Source: an uncultured Sulfurovum sp. (lineage in GTDB: Bacteria > Campylobacterota > Campylobacteria > Campylobacterales > Sulfurovaceae). Taken from it: a stretch of 9,916 bases of DNA. The stretch lies in assembly GCA_902727905.1 (NCBI GenBank), contig CACVAR010000028.1, positions 1-9,916 of the forward strand. Direction: 5' to 3'. Below the pieces are notes generated by a model. The model was not told where the DNA came from, did not search any database, and was given only the letters and a program-made list of their open reading frames with translations. Position 1 is the first letter of the stretch; every line of letters starts with the position of its first letter. A program made the translations under genes and the position numbers. This document shows positions 7,024-9,916 of this stretch, in pieces.

Positions 7024-7076
7024 TAAACATCCTTATCTTCCTCTTAACATTCAGTTTTACAAAAAAATCTATTGGC

Positions 7077-7082
7077 TACAAT
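7077..7082 (+). promoter_or_regulatory. Candidate -10 element just upstream of the HPr-EI gene
   Basis: TACAAT matches TATAAT at five of six bases and ends six bases before the ATG at 7089. If used, transcription would start at or next to the start codon, giving a leaderless message. No Shine-Dalgarno-like sequence lies between them. No -35 is evident, and AT-rich DNA yields such hexamers by chance. Confidence 0.3.
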
Positions 7083-7088
7083 ATCTTC

Positions 7089-8936
7089 ATGAATTTTTTA
7101 AAACGAATATTAAACATTAATAACTCTATAGACTCTACCTTAACAATTACCTCATCAAATGGGTTTCACCTTCGTCCAATAGCTCAGTTTGTAAATGAAG
7201 CAAAAAAATATAATGCCAACATAAGCCTTTTAGCAAAGGGTAAAGAAGTCTCTGCAACACAAGTTCCAAAAATATTGTCTCTTTCTTTAGAAAAAGGTGA
7301 AACTTTCACCCTTATTTGTCAAGGAAAAGAAGCCCAAAAAGCCAATAGTGAGCTGAGTGACTTTTTTAACAAGCTTATGGCTAATGATACAGAAGTTAAA
7401 GCAATCATTCAAGTAAGTGAAATCTATGAAGCAGAAACGCTAAAGGGTGAAAGTATTGCCAGAGGTATTGGTATTGCGCCTGTTGTTCATGCTGAAATTG
7501 TAGAACGCATTGAAGAGAACTCTCCTGTAACTTTACGTGATGCCATTCAAAAAACCAAAACTGAACTCTCTGCGCAATATGAACAAAATATGGAACAAGA
7601 AACATCGCAAATCTTTTTAGCACAAAAAGAGCTACTCTCTTCCAATCTTTTTGAAACAAACTTCTCTAACATAGAAGAGTTTCAAAATGTTATTCAAGAA
7701 GAGACAAAAAAACTGCAGAACAGTAAATTTGCGTCACGTATCGCTGACTATCAAGACTTAGAACAAAAAGTCCTAAAACATGTTGGCATACACAAAGAAC
7801 TTCACCTTCCTGTTTTTCCTTACATACTTATAGCCAAAGAACTGCTCCCAAGTCACATTGAACAACTTGGTAAAACTCCTGTAAAAGGAGTTGTTTTACA
7901 AAGTGGAAACAGTACTTCACATGCTGCTATACTCTTACGTTCTGCTGCCATTCCTTCACTTATTATTCATGAAGAAGTCACTTCAAGTAAAAATGCTATC
8001 TTAGATGCTAACTCTGGAGACTTTATTTTAAATCCTAGTAAAGAAGACCTCAAGAAAGCGACTCAAAAACAAAAAGAGTTCATGGAGTTGTTAGATCAAA
8101 GTTTTGAAAAACGTTTTGAAAATACACAAACACAAGATGGTACAAACATTAAAGTTCTCGCAAATATTACTGATATTGGTTCAGCAAAAGAAGCAAAAGA
8201 GTCTGGAGCAGATGGTATTGGACTTCTACGTACTGAGTTTCTTTTTACCGAAAAAAAGCCAACACTAAATGAACAGACCAATGCTTATGAAGATATTTTT
8301 AAACTCTTTAACGAAGTAACTGTTCGAACCTTAGACATCGGTGGAGATAAATCACTCCCATACATCAACATAGCAAAAGAAAACAATCCCTTTTTAGGGA
8401 TAAGAGGCATACGATTTTCACTACAAGAACAAACCCTATTCAAAGAGCAGCTCTTAGCTATAGGGTTGGCTTCAGCCAACACTCCTAGTACAAAAATAAA
8501 AATCATGTTTCCCATGATTTCAAATACGGAAGAGTTCATTGAAGCTAAAGAAATAGCCCAGAATGTATATAAGAAACATAATATTAGTACAGAAAATATT
8601 GAATTTGGTATTATGCTAGAAGTTCCCTCTGTAATCTTCTCACTGTCTGAATTTGATAAATTGGTCGATTTTTACTCTATTGGTTCTAATGACTTAACAC
8701 AGTACCTTTTTGCCATAGAAAGAACTCACCCAACGTTAAATGTCTCTAGCAATTCCCCTGAACTACTAAATGCATTAAAGTACATCAAAGAACAAAGTAA
8801 AAAGCCCATTAGCATCTGTGGAGAACTTGCAGGTATCGAAATCGCTACTCAACAACTCATAACAATGAACTATGAGACACTCTCTGTTTCAAGTAAACTT
8901 ATACCCTCATTAAAAGAGTGTATTCGAAATATATAA
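7089..8936 (+). CDS. ptsP: Fused HPr-Enzyme I of the PEP phosphotransferase system
   Basis: Enzyme I takes phosphate from phosphoenolpyruvate and passes it to HPr, which donates it to EIIA proteins. Both are in one 615-residue cytoplasmic chain here. HPr occupies about 15-100, with phosphoacceptor H27 in NGFHLRPIAQFV. The site equivalent to regulatory Ser46 is Gln58 by gap-free alignment with E. coli HPr. EI starts at GESIARGIGIAP (120-131). It has phosphohistidine H278 in GNSTSHAAILLRS, PEP-site segments GLLRTEFLF (378-386), VRTLDIGGDK (412-421) and GSNDLTQY (532-539), and catalytic C577 in CGELAG. It ends at IRNI, about 35 residues before the end of E. coli EI. There is no EIIA or GAF domain, so it is neither FPr nor typical PtsP(Ntr). 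The ATG at 7089 lacks a ribosome-binding site, but the HPr domain begins soon after and no better start exists. No EII gene is nearby, so the phosphate acceptor is unknown. Confidence 0.93.
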   Translation: MNFLKRILNINNSIDSTLTITSSNGFHLRPIAQFVNEAKKYNANISLLAKGKEVSATQVPKILSLSLEKGETFTLICQGKEAQKANSELSDFFNKLMANDTEVKAIIQVSEIYEAETLKGESIARGIGIAPVVHAEIVERIEENSPVTLRDAIQKTKTELSAQYEQNMEQETSQIFLAQKELLSSNLFETNFSNIEEFQNVIQEETKKLQNSKFASRIADYQDLEQKVLKHVGIHKELHLPVFPYILIAKELLPSHIEQLGKTPVKGVVLQSGNSTSHAAILLRSAAIPSLIIHEEVTSSKNAILDANSGDFILNPSKEDLKKATQKQKEFMELLDQSFEKRFENTQTQDGTNIKVLANITDIGSAKEAKESGADGIGLLRTEFLFTEKKPTLNEQTNAYEDIFKLFNEVTVRTLDIGGDKSLPYINIAKENNPFLGIRGIRFSLQEQTLFKEQLLAIGLASANTPSTKIKIMFPMISNTEEFIEAKEIAQNVYKKHNISTENIEFGIMLEVPSVIFSLSEFDKLVDFYSIGSNDLTQYLFAIERTHPTLNVSSNSPELLNALKYIKEQSKKPISICGELAGIEIATQQLITMNYETLSVSSKLIPSLKECIRNI

Positions 8937-8954
8937 ACATTTTTAAGCTAATAT

Positions 8955-8963
8955 TGTTATAAT
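8955..8963 (+). promoter_or_regulatory. Extended -10 promoter of the DUF481 outer-membrane protein gene
   Basis: TGTTATAAT is a consensus TATAAT at 8958-8963 with TGn, identical to the lpxC promoter core. Transcription would start near 8970, giving a leader of about 28 bases with AAGGA at 8989-8993, five bases before the ATG. The element follows the HPr-EI stop by 18 bases, so the gene can be transcribed independently. Confidence 0.7.
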
Positions 8964-8998
8964 TTCGGTCCAAATTATAATTATTATTAAGGAATTTT

Positions 8999-9778
8999 AT
9001 GAAAAACATTAAAATATCACTATTAACACTTGTTGCAATTACAAGTATTTCTTCTGCAACCGATGTAGCTGAGCAGTACACAAACGTTATGTCAGTAAAA
9101 GCAACAGATGAATTAAAACAAAGTATTAACCTTGGATTTTCTAGCACTTCTGGAAACTCCGACACTCTAAATGTAAATGGAAAATACGATATGTCTCGTA
9201 TTACTAATGGATACCAAGGTAATCCGTTGAAAGTAGTATTTGATGCTTCTGCATTTTTTACAGAAAGTAATAACATCAAAAGCAATGAAGAATTCATGGC
9301 AAATCTTGGACTTGAACAAATTATTCATAATGGCTGGTTAGGTTACGCTGGTGTTAACTGGCTAAGAAACCCTGACTTTAGAAATTATGACAATAAATTT
9401 TCAATCGGTGCAGGTATAGGTAAAGAACTCTATAAAGACAATACCCAACTTCTTGTTGTAAAACTAGGAACATCTTACAACATTGAAGACTATGCAAATA
9501 CTCAAACTACAGAAAAGTTTGCTGCATTAAATGAATATCTTGAATACTCAAACCAACTTAACAAAATTAGTAAATTTTTCTTTAAAATAGGTTCGATGCA
9601 AAACTTTGAAAACTTTTCAAATGACTATGAAGTTGCTAGTTCTCTTGGAGCAAACTTTGCTGTGGCAGAAAACATTAACTTAACACTTGCACAAGAAGTT
9701 GTTTATGACAATCTTCCTGCTCTTGGATTTAAAAAGACAGATACTAAAACCATTGCAACTTTAGGTTACAACTTTTAA
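8999..9778 (+). CDS. DUF481 family outer-membrane beta-barrel protein
   Basis: The 259-residue product has a signal peptide: K3/K5, a hydrophobic core at about 6-17 and SISSA ending at A20, where signal peptidase I probably cuts. The mature part begins TDVAEQ. INLGFSSTSGNSDTLNVNGKY (43-63; residues 46-60 are the core) is the hallmark of DUF481/YdiY-like proteins, where a Gly-rich first strand is followed by a G-N-T/S-D turn. Alternating hydrophobic and polar strands continue to a terminal Tyr-Asn-Phe; a C-terminal Phe on the last strand is the recognition signal for the BAM complex. It should therefore sit in the outer membrane. DUF481 proteins have no firmly established function, and none can be read here. 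The ATG has AAGGA five bases upstream. It has its own extended -10 promoter and a terminator-like hairpin, so it appears to be a single-gene unit. Confidence 0.88.
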   Translation: MKNIKISLLTLVAITSISSATDVAEQYTNVMSVKATDELKQSINLGFSSTSGNSDTLNVNGKYDMSRITNGYQGNPLKVVFDASAFFTESNNIKSNEEFMANLGLEQIIHNGWLGYAGVNWLRNPDFRNYDNKFSIGAGIGKELYKDNTQLLVVKLGTSYNIEDYANTQTTEKFAALNEYLEYSNQLNKISKFFFKIGSMQNFENFSNDYEVASSLGANFAVAENINLTLAQEVVYDNLPALGFKKTDTKTIATLGYNF

Positions 9779-9788
9779 TCTTTCTCCT

Positions 9789-9812
9789 TACTCCTCATTT
9801 TTTTGAGGAGTA
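9789..9812 (+). terminator. Hairpin terminator after the DUF481 gene
   Basis: TACTCCTCA (9789-9797) and TGAGGAGTA (9804-9812) form a perfect 9-bp stem with a six-T loop, starting 11 bases after the stop codon. The downstream strand is pyrimidine-rich (CCCATCTTTCATCTTTT) but lacks a clean T-run, so it may be imperfect or act as a 3' end stabiliser. Confidence 0.6.
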
Positions 9813-9834
9813 CCCATCTTTCATCTTTTAAATA

Positions 9835-9843
9835 TGATAAAAT
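9835..9843 (+). promoter_or_regulatory. Possible extended -10 promoter of the gene at the right edge
   Basis: TGATAAAAT has a TGn extension and a 5-of-6 match to TATAAT. It lies between the hairpin at 9789-9812 and the ATG at 9894, and would give a leader of about 44 bases. Confidence 0.4.
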
Positions 9844-9893
9844 AGATTTTTTAAGAAGTCTAATTTAACAAATAATTTTTAAGGTAATTTCAT

Positions 9894-9916
9894 ATGTTTA
9901 ATCTACTACAGAAAAT
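9894..9916 (+). CDS. Start of an unidentified gene, cut off by the window edge
   Basis: ATG at 9894 follows AAGG (9881-9884) by nine bases and reads MFNLLQK before the window ends. The upstream -10-like element and preceding terminator support a real gene start. Seven residues are too few to identify the product. Confidence 0.5.

Noticed and set aside
8899..9297. 132-codon minus-strand frame over the DUF481 start
   Set aside because: It overlaps a well-supported plus-strand gene with signal peptide and promoter, and has no ribosome-binding site or family similarity that I can see.

Overview
The window is AT-rich DNA from a Gram-negative bacterium, most likely a member of the Campylobacterota (a Sulfurimonas/Sulfurovum-like epsilonproteobacterium). 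The main reason is the leftward gene order lpxC - tsaB-like - thrB - ylxR(DUF448) - infB - rbfA. As I recall, the same order occurs in Campylobacter jejuni (Cj0132-Cj0137) and Helicobacter pylori (HP1052-HP1047). The AT-rich extended -10 promoters without a clear -35 also fit.

Region 1 (1-5893, minus strand) is a compact six-gene operon read right to left. It covers the first step of lipid A synthesis that commits to the pathway (LpxC), a short TsaB-like tRNA t6A protein, homoserine kinase (ThrB), a small YlxR/DUF448 protein, translation initiation factor IF2 (InfB) and ribosome-binding factor A (RbfA, running off the left edge). Two junctions have the same 8-base stop/start overlap, and two genes appear to start with TTG. 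The one untidy junction, infB/rbfA, contains a 60-bp inverted pair of REP-like hairpins, each carrying a GTAG foot. This is the most unusual feature of the window.

Region 2 (5894-6155) is a divergent intergenic region. It holds a strong extended -10 promoter for lpxC abutted by a perfect 12-bp palindrome, and a second promoter for the rightward genes.

Region 3 (6156-9916, plus strand) holds a methionine sulfoxide reductase fusion in MsrB-MsrA order, a fused HPr-Enzyme I of the PEP phosphotransferase system with no sugar-specific PTS component nearby, a DUF481-type outer-membrane beta-barrel protein with its own promoter and a terminator-like hairpin, and the first codons of another gene at the right edge.

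I found no CRISPR array, tRNA, rRNA, prophage, transposase or defence gene. Most of the window is conserved housekeeping sequence. The points of interest are the REP pair, the PTS fusion and its unusual start region, and the promoter architecture. No gene-free stretch exceeds 300 bases.
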